DNA from: Azolla caroliniana
Taxonomy: Eukaryota; Polypodiophyta
Assembly: GCA_043228905.1 (NCBI GenBank)
Contig: JBHGNT010000001.1
Location: 29,202,001 to 29,266,000, forward strand
Reading direction: 5' to 3'
DNA length: 64,000 nt
Shown here in pieces: positions 37,301 through 50,698 of the stretch (positions are counted from its first letter, which is position 1; each line of letters opens with the position of its first letter). A model generated the notes under the pieces. It saw only the letters and a list, made by a program, of their open reading frames with translations. It had not been told where the DNA came from and ran no database searches. Made by a program: the position numbers and the translations under genes.

Positions 37301-40300
37301 AATATTTACCTCTTAATTGCAGTTCAACGACAAATCATCATATCCATATTCCATAGCCTAAACAAAAGCCAAGTTATCCCTACTCATATCATCAATTCCC
37401 AAGGTTACTAACTAGGTGTAACACTCGAAGCTCACAAAAAGAACCAGTGGCTCAAGTCTCTTCTCATCTTCATGTAGAGGCACAAGACTAATGATAAACT
37501 CCTTTCGCAGTAAAGAAAGGTTCATGATGAATGATGTAATTACCTCTAGGTCTCTTTGTACACATCACTTATCCTTTCTTATATTCATAATTCTTCTCTC
37601 ATTTCCAATGAAAAAACAATTCATGAAGAAAAGCATCAAACAAAAGCCTGCAGACATTCAGAGTAAGTTCAACATTATTCCAACTTTCACTTATTGCAGA
37701 TGTTTCATACCACATTTTAAGTCATCTTGTTACATTCAGTATCTAAATTTTAGCCTTTGAAGATGCAGAGAACTTCATGTAGAATGTGTTAAGATAGGCC
37801 ATGAATTCTCATTTTACACATTAGAGTTACCTCAGCTCCTGAAGTATGTTTGTTGTCAAAACTCTCTCCCGTTTCAACCTCCAGTTTACTCTGAAACAAA
37901 GAACAATGTATTAAAATTATAACAAGATTTATTGTCAATAATCAGAATGCAAATGTGCATTACAAATAAATTTCAGAGCTGTATACCAGATGAGACTTTA
38001 TTTTCAGTATCTCAGCTTCTAGAGCTTGCGTATTCTGGATCAATGACTGTAACATGATAAATATATCACTCTATCTTAGTGACAAAACATCAACTAAAAT
38101 ATTTTTAAAAATCAAGCAACTGCTGCTATAAGTTTCTTTGAGAAAACACCCGATACCAAGTTTCTATACAAAGAAAATATCTCTATACTCGTACATACCG
38201 CACGCCTCTGCATCTCTATGGATCTCTTAAATGCCTTCTGCTTGTTAAGCAGATTCCGTGGCCTTAGCTCATTTGGTCGTTGATAATTCTTACCACGATA
38301 CATTATAATTTCCTGTCCTTTGGATGAAGGTATTATAGCCACCAAAATTCCACCACTTTCATACTCTAACATTCTGGCAGATTCTTGCAATTGCACTGGG
38401 TCTGGTTCATTCACCACAAGCTTAACTAGCTCCCGGTGTTTCCAATGAAAATGCATGTTCTCCACAACACCATCAAATATTCCACGTCTCCCTATTATAG
38501 AGACATATTTTTAACTTCTTAACCACAGAAAGAAAAGGAAAGCTATTAGAGAATAATCAGATATGAAGATTAACCTAAGAGCAGGGTAGATTTCATCTTC
38601 ATTCCAAGTCTTCGGTACATGAATCGTTCTTCCTCTGTTATTGTTTCTACATCAGCAGGGGCTTCTATGGGAGTCATAAACGCCTCAATCTTTTGAAGAC
38701 CTTGTTCCGTCTTCTCTTTCTTCTTTAATGCCTATGGAAATTCAAAATTTGGGGTGGCCAGATGGAAAAGAGTTTAATACACATACAAAAATGCTCATCC
38801 ATTGGATGAACAAGTTACTCAGTTATTGATTTGACTTACACGATCAAGCCTTTTCTCTAATTGACGAGCGAGTGTAACTTGGTGAAGTTTAGCTACCTCT
38901 TGCTTTAGCCTTTTTTGTTCTTGAATATCCATAGTATGTACCCAAGTTGGTTTAGCATCTGGTACTTCTGAACGAATAACGTCCAGACTCGATTGAATAG
39001 AGGGAGGCCGCTTGACAGGAATGTTTCTTTCATCACGTGCTTTTTCCTCTTTTTCCTGAAGATCTCGGGCTATCAATTCTCTCTCTGTGAGTGTAGTAGC
39101 CACCTTTTGGGGAACAAAATCTTTCCCTCTGTAGAAAGTTATGAAAAATTTATCTCGTGAAAGAAGAACTCCGCCAGTAAGCCGCTGTGCGAAAGATCAA
39201 ATAACCCAACTGTTAGCTGATATCAGATGCAAATTTGGACACACATAACAACTTCGTCATGTGAAGACCCTTCATTTGTTGCCAGGTGTTCATCTATGGC
39301 TGATACGAATGTTTGTGCAAGCCCGAGAAAGATACATATAAGAAACATTCTCACCCATATTTGATCAGCCATCATCTCATTGTTTGTGTTTTGCACGCGC
39401 TTCTTAACAGCAATCTTCACGATTTCCGTTTTCTCCCATAATTTCAACATCGCAACAGCAAGCCCCTGCTGACCCTTGTTTCTACCTTCCAAAATCAACA
39501 AACACAATCAAATAAGCTAAACATCCATGAAAGCATATCTTCATATAAACGAAAATGACATTGATCGCCTTTATAAAATCTTTCTTAACATAAATTTGAA
39601 GACCAAAATATTGTTAATAAGGTAACGATTTATTACCTAATATAAAATGTGGACCAAGAGGCCGTGCAAGTCGACGAAGATTCGTGAGCTCTTCATCACT
39701 TAATCGGGGCTTTTCTCCAAAAGGCAAAAGTCTGAAGGGAGGTTTGTAATTAGGAACTTCAGGAGGTAGCAAATCTGCATCAATAGGAATAGGTCTCAAC
39801 CCTGTCCATTTCTCATATCTGGGTCCCAAACCTTCCAAGAGTCTTTCCATTTCCGTCGCTGTTTCCTTTTCCTCCTCGAAATTAGATACATGATTTCCAT
39901 TTATAGTACCCAAACCATCCTCTTCCATGCCTTTGTCCATCACAGTAGCTCTCCCATTCACTACATTGTAGTCATTACCTCTGTAAATTACTATTGCATT
40001 CTTATCTCTCCATACCACTAAGCCTCCAGTCTTTTGCTGTTGATATCAAAGTAAACACAACAACATCCATGACTACTTATTTCCATGGGTTGTAGGTCCA
40101 AAAAATGCTAGCGACATCCAAATGTTTATGTTTTTCACAGTAATTATTAAATTCACATTGCCGAACCAATAAAAAAGCGAGATTCACCTCTAGGTCGGTT
40201 AATGTATTCTTGATGTTATTTGCAGCTGGCCCCTGGCACCTAACCTTTACAAGCTCTGATGTGTTCCATTGTTGATGTATGCTTATAACAATGTTGGTTG

Positions 40301-41297
40301 TAACCCCCAGCTTTCCAATCTTAAGTCTTTCTTCCAATGCAACTGATTCCATGCGAAGCCTCTTCAATTCAAGCAGCGGGATCAAAAGATCAGCACGAGT
40401 AGGATTCCGGATCCTTCTTGGAATCAAACTTCCATCTTCTGAAGAAGCAGCATTAGCTGATCGTGACAAGATTGCCCCATTCTCATGATGAGAAGAGACA
40501 GTAGAATCGACCATAAGCGAGGGTTCCAATGCTCCAGAGGGCTGAAATCTTTCCACAACTTTGGTCACCAGTTCTTCTCTTTGACTGGTTCTCGACTCTC
40601 CTTTCGAACCCAAAATATCTCTTTTTCTAGCTCCAGATATTCCATCTCTTCTTCCAGTTCCCGAACCTTCTTTCCGAGCCGAAAAATCTCTTTGTCTGGT
40701 TCTTGATCCTTCATTTTGAGGCCCCCTTTGTCTGGTTTTCGATTCTACCTTCCAAACTGAAACATCTCTATCTGTACCTCCATCACCATCTCCATATCTA
40801 TCTTCATCTCTGTCTATGTCTCTATCTCTATCTCTACCTCTTTCTTCAGAATATCTCACTCCTTTCCGAATTGAATCATGAGGCTTTCCATCATCTTTCG
40901 AACCTTTTGTCTGCCACGGTGCTGGGCAGAAGCTAACACTACTATTACCATCACCATTGCTAGTTTTACCACGCCTGGGGAGCTTATCTGGATTTCCCTC
41001 TTGTGTAGATTTCTGCCATGGCGGAGAAGAAGAAGAAACTGGCTGATAATTCACAGGAGGGGGGCGTCTCGAAGAATAGCTCCCAAGATGTTTCTGCGGC
41101 GGTTCATGGAAGCTCGATCGTTGATCCTCAACTTCCGTCACTGACCTGGGAGACAAACGAGTGGACCTGAAGCTCTGGCTATGGAGGGCAGAATGTAGAG
41201 AGAGAGGGAATGAAGGTGTGGAAGAGGAGGAGAGGCTATGGTGGTGGTGGTGGTGTTTATCTGGGAGGAGGAATAGGGGAGGAGAAAGCAATGCCAT
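34336..41297 (-). CDS. CFM2: CRM-domain chloroplast intron-splicing factor with four CRM domains (CFM2)
   Basis: Eleven exons, from the ATG at 41297: 40188-41297, 39637-40036, 39355-39485, 38840-39184, 38575-38731, 38199-38491, 37987-38046, 37831-37890, 35832-36030, 35081-35211 and 34336-34932. All junctions are GT-AG and in phase, giving 1160 residues. Four CRM RNA-binding domains lie at about 295-393, 480-570, 693-785 and 898-983. Each has the GxxG-type loop region and ends in a '(I/F)xxYRG' strand ([35 protein letters not shown]). Four CRM domains and the sequence between them match CFM2, which splices group I/II introns in chloroplasts together with CAF proteins. The N terminus (Ser-rich, His run) looks like a plastid transit peptide, followed by a low-complexity Arg/Asp-rich region. 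The C terminus (about 985-1160) is a long acidic tail. Confidence 0.93.
35342..35690. repeat. Direct repeat in CFM2 intron 9
   Basis: About 130-140 bp starting TCTACTTATC at 35342 recur at 35555, offset 213 bp, both containing CACTTCAAATTTCTGACATT and ACCACTCCAGAGGTGAGAG. Both lie inside intron 35212-35831. Confidence 0.85.
36031..37830. other. Long CFM2 intron 8
   Basis: This 1.8-kb intron separates the exons encoding the third CRM region's tail from CRM4. No second gene is seen in it. The open stretches on the + strand at 36587-36793 and 37491-37760 lack any family motif. Confidence 0.6.
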
Positions 41298-41411
41298 GTA
41301 TATGTATCTCTCTCTCCCTCTCCAACTCTATCGCTCTGTTTCTGACCCTCTGTGTCTGTGTCTGTGCAGGGCTCAGCTACCCATCATCTTCCTCTTCCTA
41401 CTCTTCCTCTG

Positions 41412-41445
41412 CTTCTTCTTCTTCTTCTTCTTCTTCTTCTTCTTC
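41412..41445. repeat. (CTT)n / (GAA)n microsatellite
   Basis: About eleven CTT units 115 bp upstream of the CFM2 start codon. On the mRNA-sense strand this is a purine-rich GAA run, probably in the 5' UTR or core promoter. Confidence 0.9.
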
Positions 41446-41475
41446 TCCCCTTATCCATTTCTTCTGCCTTCAAAA

Positions 41476-41640
41476 CCCCTCTCTACATTTAGAGGGGTAT
41501 ATAATTATTAGCAGGAAGGGTATAGCGTGAAATTATCAAAACCCACTGGAAAACACCCTCTCTACTTTTAGAGGGATATATAATCCTTAGGGGCAGCAAA
41601 AACCACTGAATATACACCCCTCTCTACTTCTATCGGCAAT
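41476..41640 (-). promoter_or_regulatory. Repeated TATA plus hairpin module upstream of CFM2
   Basis: A stem CCCCTCT / AGAGGGG with an 8-nt loop at 41476-41497 is followed by TATATAAT. The same arrangement recurs at 41556-41575 (CCCTCT / AGAGGG, then ATATATAAT). A third, half copy CCCCTCTCTACTTC lies at 41617-41630. On the CFM2-sense strand each unit reads ATTATATA followed by the hairpin, so these may be alternative TATA boxes. Confidence 0.45.
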
Positions 41641-41724
41641 GCCGACAAAATGACGCATGCCCCTTTCATCTCTCATTCTTCCAACTCCCCCATCCTACAA
41701 CTTCTTGTCATCTTACACCCTCTG

Positions 41725-41732
<8 letters not shown>

Positions 41733-41757
<25 letters not shown>

Positions 41758-41758
41758 A
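41733..41758. repeat. GTAT microsatellite
   Basis: About six GTAT units in the intergenic region upstream of CFM2. Confidence 0.85.
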
Positions 41759-42899
41759 TACTAATTGCATTGCACTACGTAGCATTTTATCTAGTTCCTC
41801 CGCTCAACAAAGTAGCTTCACTAACCCAGAGGTAACCATTATGAAGTCTACAATTATGTTTCCAGAATTAATTGCAATGATTAAGTGTCACAATCTTCAC
41901 TCCCAACAGTGTACCTTTCTAGAAGGATAACAATGGTTTCACATGTAGAAAAGCATGATTGGGATCATTTGATTGACTGTATGTTAACTTCAAAAGGTAT
42001 TCCAAGATACACAAATCTTAGCTTTGGTGAATGCACTCGATAATTAGATCATAAAACTTCTCGATCTCAAATGTTTGGCAAAATATTCATGGCACTTCAT
42101 CGAATCCACCAATAGCTTCAAGTGTCTACCATAATGGAAATAGCATGGTTTTGTAATGCATCATCGATAATATATTCAAATTTTCTCTTTATAAAGCCTT
42201 TGCATAATAATAATGAACTTTATATATTGATCAAAACACTCTTCGAACACGTAAAGTTCAACCATACCTAAGTCAATATTTCGAAATGGCATATATTTAT
42301 GCAAAGATGGTTAAAAGAGGCAATGCTAGGGTGCAAGCACAAGCTTTCAACAAGTTACTTGAAGTACCTGTCTAATGAAGGCACAAGTACTTTTATGTGA
42401 TGCATGCCTCATGAAGGCACAAAAATGTTAAGTGCTTTGATGGGGAATGCCAAGCTGCCCAAACATTAAGACATATCAAAAGCTTTAAAAAAACTATGAG
42501 AAATATCTACATACATACAAGGCTTATTTAAAATAAAATGAGAATATAGAAAGGAATGCCTATTCTCACCAACTTCCTTTACACCAAATCTTATGAATCT
42601 CTTCAAAAAGTTTCAATAGCTCAAAACAAATGTTATGTGTGATAACTCATGATAAGGATGCACCATGCTTTGCACAACAAATGAACCACTTGATACAATG
42701 GAATTCCTCATTGAGGCGATCTGAACACAAGGAAAGTCATCGCTATCTTATCAAGCAAGTGCCATATGACAATAACAAGATTATTTATTTTAATTATAAA
42801 CAATACAAGTAGACAACACATTAAGACATTACTATCATATTTTCCAATCTCCTCCTTGATGCTTACTCTCTTTCATCAATGTTTTAATTACAAAACATC

Positions 42900-45800
42900 T
42901 CAACAAAGCTTGTGAATGTCATTCACATTGGCAGCAGATGCAAGGGTGTTATCCTCGAGCTTCTTCCACCAATCAAAGAGGAAATTATCGACGACAAGAC
43001 GAAACCACGGAGAGAGTTTCACGCCTCCCTCACCAGCATCGGCCTTTCTTAAGAGCTCCTTTAATTGCTCTTTGTTAACATACATCACGTCTGCAACTTC
43101 ATCTGGATTTGGTTGTAAACTCACATCTCGCACAAGAAACAACAAGTAGTCTACTGCAAGTGCCCAAAGTAAACAACACTCAATTTAATAAATACACTTC
43201 CAGCATTCCATATTTGAGCCTCTCTACTTCAATAACTATTATTCTGTATGTTAATTGTTCAGGAAATTTACTAAAGATACCATTTTGTTTCTCAGAAGAT
43301 TCCCCAAAATATCCCACAGTTTTAAAAATTGTCAATATACTTTTTCCCTCACTCACTCTCTCAAGGCTTGCTCCAGAGCTTCATAAGCTCAGGTAATCAA
43401 CCTTATAGTAGCAGAGGAATACTTCATTGATTTCTTCCAAAATATGCTTGTACCTCCATTGACAATGTGCCAAAGAGTCACCATTGAGTGAGCAGAGGAA
43501 TACCGATAACAATCGAGCAGGGAATTACAAGGCACACAAGCCATACCATGTCTGAGCTGTTTGAAGACACCTAAATGCAATCTGTGTACTCCTTACCTCT
43601 CTTTACACCACACTCCACTTACCTCTCTTTACACCACCAACATCGGATACCATGCCCCCCTTACCATCACTCATCCCCTAAACAGTAGTTTTGCACTTAT
43701 GCTTGTAGACCTATCTCATGAATCATTGCTGGTTGTAAAGCCACCTCATCCATTAAGACCAGTATCAAGTATTTTTAGGAAACCTAGCACCTTTATTATT
43801 TTACTTGATATGCATAGCCTTATGTTATTCATATTTTTAATCACAATTTCTATCATACGCCAATTTTGGCCTCTATTAGACAGTAATATGTCTTTCTTTC
43901 TTTCTCTCTACAATTTCTATCCTGCTCTAGAAATTGTAAAGAAACTTGTCGCAATAGATGGATGTTATTATCATCATCCTTGAAAATTAAACATGACCTA
44001 TGGAACCAAAGCAAAACATTTTCACATAGTGTCTATGTGGAATTGGTAAGTCACCCTCAATGTTCAAGACCTCTTCTGTTGAACATTGCAATTGAGAGTG
44101 CACACTGCATGGTTATAAGTTGGGTTATTTTGGAAGTTCCGTGAAAACATAGAGATCTTTTTGGTAAATTTGCTTAGAAATATTTGGGGAGAAAAGACCT
44201 ATAAGATTGTTCATAAATCTCAGCTACTTACGTTCATGCTCTCCCCATTTCCCATCGGACGGAGCTTTATACAAAATGCGTCCAAGAAATGTGAAATCAT
44301 CAACCGGTGCATCTGCTGCCACGATTCCAAGTTCATCATAAAGTTTCCTTTGTGCTGCATTCTTGACACCTGATTGAAAATACAAAATAAAGCAAGAAAA
44401 CAGAATGATGTAGAGAAACTTATTATTTGGGATGAAGTATTTGACAAGGGCTTTCAGATCATCATACCCAAAAAGTTATCTTCTATTAACTCTGATTCCC
44501 TATACAAAGGGTGACTGCAGCATGTATTTGTCCAAACTAGAGGGAAGGTAACTTTGGTCGAAGACCGTTTCTGCTGGTCATAAGAATCCCTTCATCAAAT
44601 TGAAAATCACTACTAAATTATATATAAAGCAGTTAAGGAAAGTTGAAAAAAATAGGACCTGTAACAATAATTCATGTTTCTCGTTAAATAAGAATACGCT
44701 AAACGCTCGATGCAATGCTTTACCAGCATCGATATTCTCCATCAGGTGACCTGAACCCATAAATGAATATACAACACACTTTCGTTTTAGGAATGTGTGT
44801 GTGTCGAACATTTCTATAATCAACTCTGGAACATTTTACATATGAATATAACTCACAGTTGTACTTAGAATCATGCCCCACGACTTTGTCATTCTCATCT
44901 ACCAATATGCATCTGCCACAAGAATGAATCTCTCTCCTTACCTACCTCTCTCTTCCTCATTCCCTCCCTCCCTCAATTAGTGGACACTTTATATTGATGC
45001 TGGCATATCACCATATTTCTCTCGCTATATCCCAATGATATAGTACACACATCATCATCGAATACATATAAAGGTTTGTGTAAGGTACTCAGCATATCTG
45101 GGAGTAGAAGCATTTAGAAGACAAAATGGAAATGATTCTAGAAAAACAAGCTTGAAGCATCGGTACATCAGAGTGCAAGTGACTATGCCATGTGCATCGT
45201 TGCTATCACTTGGTATATGACTAAGCAGTTGCTAATGGGTATATGCAGAATATTGCGGATGTCAAGAATATGCACTATTGAAAATCGAGCTTTTTCTAAG
45301 GGATATATGAAGATTAATTGCAGAAGTGACTGGATGTTTTGATTTAATTAAAACATCGAACTTTTTTTAAGGGGTGTATGAGAACTATTGTCAAAGTCGT
45401 TAAATGTGAACACCAAGCTTTTCCTATGCGGTCTGTGAGGAGTATTGCTGAAGTCAAGAATGGGATAATATATCATAGAGATAGGTAGATTCTATAATTG
45501 TCCTTAGATGTCAAATCTGAGCTATTGGGAACCAAAAATGAACATTTTCTTGTATTTTGTATAGAGTTGAGTAATGGACGTCGCAATTAAAAGTGCACGC
45601 TATGACTATGAGAGAAATATATCTAGGCATTGGAGCAGATTGACTATATCTGAAAAGCAAAATGGAACATGATTGAAGGTGAATCATTATATCAAAGTGT
45701 AATTCTCATACTCACGAACATGCTCGGGGAGAAATATGCAGTCATCTAGTCTCCTCGCATGTGCCACAACTAAGGGAATGGGATGTAATTCGTATGGAAC

Positions 45801-46266
45801 CGATGGGTGCGGATGGTGAACCAAGGGATGGTTCTCTAGCATGTTTCACAAAATGTGATTTTCCCCCAGAGAGAGAGAGAGAGAGAGAGAAAGAGACTTA
45901 CTCATCCTCAAACATAAGGCGCTTCTGCACAGGATCCATGGTTTCTGCGAGACTATTACTACTTCTCATGAGAATAGTAGAATTGTGAAGGGACCCTCTC
46001 GTCCTCCAGGTGGAGAAGAGAGAAGCACTCTGATGATGATGATCTGTTGTTGCTGATGGAATGAGATGAAGAGATCTAAAGGAGCGAGTTGGAGAGAAGA
46101 TAAAGGCTTCTGATGATGACGATGATGATAGTGGTGGTGATGAAGACGATGAGGCGATGATGAGGATGGAGCGAGTTGTGTGAGCTGCTCTGCACAACGC
46201 CATAGCTTGCTTGGGTGCTGCGTGCTGAGCAGTGAGCTCGAATCGAAGGGAAAAAATCGCCCACAA
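42900..46266 (-). CDS. IDI: Isopentenyl-diphosphate delta-isomerase (type I, Nudix fold)
   Basis: Six exons: 45902-46266, 44857-44912, 44659-44750, 44468-44573, 44232-44369 and 42900-43153. All are in phase with GT-AG ends and give 336 residues. The enzyme interconverts IPP and DMAPP, the last step before prenyl chain building. The active-site Cys lies in TNTCCSHP (residues 189-190), and the acid lies in WGEHEL (248-253), which spans the exon 5/6 junction. The C-terminal block [11 protein letters not shown] ... [16 protein letters not shown] is typical. The first about 105 residues, ending before [13 protein letters not shown], are Ser-rich with few acidic residues, compatible with plastid (or mitochondrial) targeting. 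A second Met at residue 22 (46203) could yield a shorter N terminus. The C-terminal residue is Cys where relatives often end in Thr. Confidence 0.95.
45228..45465. repeat. Decayed minisatellite in IDI intron 1
   Basis: About four diverged units of 60-75 bp follow each other, each with '(A/G)GGG(T/A)(A/G)TATG.AG', a TATTG..GAAGTC-like centre and an 'AAGCTTTT/CGAGCTTTT' end. They are too diverged for a precise unit boundary. Confidence 0.5.
45868..45890. repeat. (GA)n run next to IDI exon 1 donor
   Basis: About eleven GA units lie within the first 35 nt of intron 1 on the minus strand, where they read (TC)n just after the donor site at 45901. Confidence 0.85.
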
Positions 46267-46575
46267 ACAAATAAATAAATAAAATCAACAGAAGAAAGAG
46301 ACCCAAAAAATAGAAAAGGAACAAAACGCTTGATTGAAAATTGAGATCGATGGGTTTACTCTTCTTCATCTCTCCTCTCTCAGTTTTTCTGTCTTTTTAA
46401 ACCATTTCACACTTCATTCGTTCATCTCACGAGTCACCCCCCACGCAGGAGGCAGCAAGGAAGAAAATCAGCTCCCTCTCTCTCTCTCTCTCTCTCTATT
46501 ACTTCATACATATCTCTTAATTCACAAATTGCAAGTTGCAACTTTGGGATGTAGGGGTTGAACCCATGACCTCCT

Positions 46576-46639
<64 letters not shown>

Positions 46640-49600
46640 GTTGTAAACCAATTTCTTTCTTTCTTTCTCACATACATGCTCTGGTAAGACTCTCCATGTT
46701 CCATTCACTTCCTCGTGAAGTAAACTTAACGAAAACCTCTTTTGTATTTGGGTTTCCCGACTCCCCCTGCCCATTCCCCTCCCTTTGTCCCCGCAACACA
46801 CCACCATCGTGATATGTTAACCCCATACACACATGTGGGTGCGTTTGCCATACCTCACTATGTCTCTTGCTTTACTTTTTTTCCCTCTTTCGGTGTGTTT
46901 CTTTTTCACGTGTGTATCGCTATATTAGCCCCATGCATGTTGCACATGTTGGTCCTTGCCTCACTATGTCTCTCGTGTGACTTGTTTGCCCGTTTCAATG
47001 TGTTGCTTTTTCACATGTGTAGCATTCAACATGCTTATGAACAACACATCAATGTGTACATGCATCCCTTTCAACACACATGTGGCTTCTTTGCCCTTTA
47101 TTGTTGTTACTTTAGATACATGGCTCTAACAAACACTAACATGGATTGAGACCAATAGAACTTTTCAATGTGGACACATGTGCCCAAATATATGCTCAAC
47201 TTCTTTGCTTACATTGTTATTTTTTGTATACCTAACACGAAACATGCTTACAAACTATGATCTCATATTGCTTGCTATCCTTTATCGATGTCTTGGACCT
47301 TATTATATGAAATGAAATTGCTCTTTGTGTTGTTTTATGCGGCAGGCATCCCAAATTCCAAATTCCATGCGGTGATATTCTTATTTCAATATTTACTTAT
47401 ATACAGACTAAAGCACGCCAAACTCTATTGACCTTCATTCACCTTCTTAAAGCAATCCAGAGTCAAGGGGCTTATATGCCAACCCTTAAATGACAATAAA
47501 CAAATTTATTTTCTAGTTTATGTATCTCATTTCCATGAGCTTTTTGAGATATTGTCTCTTCAAACTTCACTTCCAAAGTAAGAAATAACTTATAAACGTT
47601 TGGATAAAATAAAACTAAAAAGAACCCACACACAATACTTGACTCATTTAGGTTAAAGTTCATGACAAAAAGACATCAAATTCGCACTTTACCCCTCAAA
47701 CATCAATTGATTTCACAAACACTGAGTAATTTATAGCTTATTTGCAGTTACATAAGTATGTTGTGTTGAGTTTATATGTGATAATCAACGTACGTACTAA
47801 TTTTACTAATTCACATTGTAATAATTAGTACACATCGTGGAGGAGGAAGGGAGTTATTGAATGCATGGAAAATCCATGGCTGAAAATGTAAAGGAAATAA
47901 GTTTGAATGTGATTGTTACGATGAAAGATTTACCATTGTGAAGTTTATACTAGTGAGCTTCTTCATTAAAAAAAGCATTATAGTCAATGACTTGTCTCAT
48001 CTAACATCAAATACAATGTGACCAAGTACTATGGAAAAAATGGTGTATATTGTACATAAGGTTCATGTAAAACTACATACATAGAACCAATGCTTATACT
48101 TCGACAATAAATAACATATTTTACAATCGATAGATGTATTGTCATAGAAGAAAGTGATGGGGAAGTCGCTTGTTACTTGGGACATGTGTACATGATAACA
48201 TACAAGCGGTCCGAAAATTCCTAGCCATAGGAAAAATTAATGATATTGAGCATAAATGTTGTGGAGCAGATGATGTTTGTAATGATGAAAAAAAACAAAT
48301 GATTGACTTGGTGCAAGTTCTTGCGGAATGTATTCAAATTGTGCATTATGCATGCTACAAATAACTAACAATACTAACTTATCATGAATCACATTATCAC
48401 AATCAATTAATTGTTCAATGGTAGTATAGCCATGTTATTTAGGAGGCTTCACTCTCTTTTGTACTTGCAAACCATAATATATGTCTTAATCAACTAGAAA
48501 AATCTATAAGCAAGAAATCAAGTTTGCGAAAGGCCCATAATGCATCTATACACTCCACAATTCGTTCCCAACCACACAAACATGATGAGGAACCTTTAAC
48601 GTAGTAATTTCATATGGTTAGAGAACACATAACAATTTATTACAATTAGAAGGTCTCATATTTCCCAACATATAAAAGTATTAGTAGTCATTACATTGCA
48701 ACAAAAACAGCTCAACGCGAGAAGCTAGAAGAAAGTGGCATTGTAAGGCAAGTGAAAAAAATGTGCACGATTTTAAGGCAACTGAACAATTTGGCATTGT
48801 TAGTGCTAGTAAGAATTTGAAGGTTCTAATATCAGTAGTGTACAATATCATTAAGAATCAATTTTGTATTTATGACCATCATTTCTATGCGTCAATGTGA
48901 GATCAATATTTGAATAATGATCCAAATCAAGAGACCAATAATGGTGTGAAATATCAATAGGTTATGTAATATCTTCTTCTGTTAGGTAATTGGCTAACTT
49001 GCTAAATGGTTGGCAACAAAAGTTCATATATGGAGCAACATAAATTGAAGGACTAGAATCTTGAACTTCATACTCAAATGGAGAAATAAACAATGTGGAG
49101 CCTATATCCTAAGATGGGTTTCTAATTGAAGCACGCTATTTAAGATTATGTAATTTATAAAAGATTTATACGCAAATACATTGGTATCATGATATGAACT
49201 ATCTTTGATTAATGTAAAAATACAAGCCACAAGAGGATTGCATACAATGAGGATGCACAAGAGAATGGATTTACAATGAAATGGAACAGGATTCAATCAA
49301 ACGACTCAAGCTCAAGACAATAATATAGTAGATATACAAAAAAGGGGACAATAACTCAAGATTCTATCTCATAACCTTAGACGGTGGTGATATATCACTA
49401 GAGAGTGCACTAGTGGTTAGTAATAAGCATAATCAACTGTAGTGTCTCGAAGTCCAATGTATCATGTCACAAGAGTGACAATAGTTTAGTTAGGGCAACG
49501 TAGATAGGGAGGTAACATTGATTGGTTGCTATGCCAAGGAACCACACATCTACCTTTCATCAATATAGGAAAGCTAGATTATTAGATGTTAATTGGACAA

Positions 49601-50698
49601 TGCTAATAGCACTGTATTAACAAGCCAAGTTACTTGGCTTGACGATTTGTGCAATAAACTAACAATAAATAGTTGCAAACATTTGATTCTCATCCATTGC
49701 ATGTATTTTCCAGTGCAAGAAGGTAGAAAGGCCTTAATTGAGATGGTTAAAGATATATGGCATGTAGTTAAAGAGATATGTTAGACGGTGTAGCAAAGAT
49801 GAGTGAAAAACTGTGAAGCCACAACCTTGAGTTGATGGCCACTATTTACCATCTTGATAAAAGTGATCTTCCATGATTCAATAAATACACACCCACTAAA
49901 TCAAGGGCATTTTCTGTAGCTTTTACACAATCTAATAAATAAATGCTATCCATGGATTTCCGTGTTGTTATGCATTGGTCTTTTTTAATGTCCTTATGAA
50001 ATCCAAAAAGAAAAAAGAAAATTAATAATTACACCATAATTGATTTAATTTCAAAGCTACTCTGCCACATCCAACGATTTGTCTAGGACCTTCCCGAATA
50101 ACTCGGGAAGAGACCATACTCTGGCAGATTTAACACTACTTCTGGCCAGTTAATGCACAATCTGATCATCATTCTTGTTGCAATATACCCAATATACATC
50201 TAGAAAAGAGATTTGCTAGCTATTGCATAGAAACAGAATATATTTATGTATAAAACAAGCATGAATTTGCTCATTTGTAATGTTTTAAACTTGTACTCCC
50301 CTCAAGGCAGATATTAGGCAAAACATCGATGTTTCTGACACCTATTCTTGCTTCTGTTCCACAAGAGTGGAAAGTTAAACAGGTAGTTTAAAACAATCTC
50401 TGCATAATTTTTAGACCTCATTAGCTAATGCTAGACATATAATATTGATTCCAAGTAAATTAGGCAATTATAATGATAGTTTCATGAAATTCTGTGGTAA
50501 CAGCTTCATCACAACTTAATACCTTTCTACGCAATTCTTTGCATTGATTATATTGTGTCTGCAAACGTGTTGTCACCTGTTAGTATATGACATCTCAGGA
50601 TATGTAAACTTGCAAGTCAATTATAGAAAATAGAAGAAAATTACCAATTTCAACTCCTGGTTTATGAAAAGCATGGATATTATACATAAGGGTAAACG
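46267..50698. other. IDI promoter and AUG4 3' flank
   Basis: The part next to IDI is its promoter and leader, with two CT/GA runs listed separately. From about 46740 to 50690 the DNA is AT-rich with no gene that I can recognise. Short open stretches at 46742-47149 and 48170-48364 lack motifs. Confidence 0.5.
46474..46633. repeat. Two (CT)n/(GA)n microsatellites upstream of IDI
   Basis: CT runs lie at 46474-46497 and 46578-46633, about 210 and 310 bp upstream of the IDI start codon. On the IDI-sense strand they are GA repeats, the type bound by plant BPC/GAGA-binding proteins, so a promoter role is possible. The longer run is about 56 bp. Confidence 0.85.

Larger units (their letters stand above)
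41298..42899. other. Upstream region of CFM2 and 3' flank of IDI
   Basis: The first 350 bp are the probable CFM2 leader and promoter, with a (CTT)n run at 41412-41445 (GAA on the sense strand). The rest is AT-rich with a GTAT microsatellite at 41733-41758 and no recognisable gene. Confidence 0.55.

Noticed and set aside
41161-41530. Two + strand frames with poly-Phe/Ser runs
   Set aside because: They are antisense to the CFM2 exon 1 and leader and contain the (CTT)n repeat.
46517-46807. Frame with a long alternating Glu-Arg run
   Set aside because: It is a translation of the (CT)n microsatellite, not a protein.
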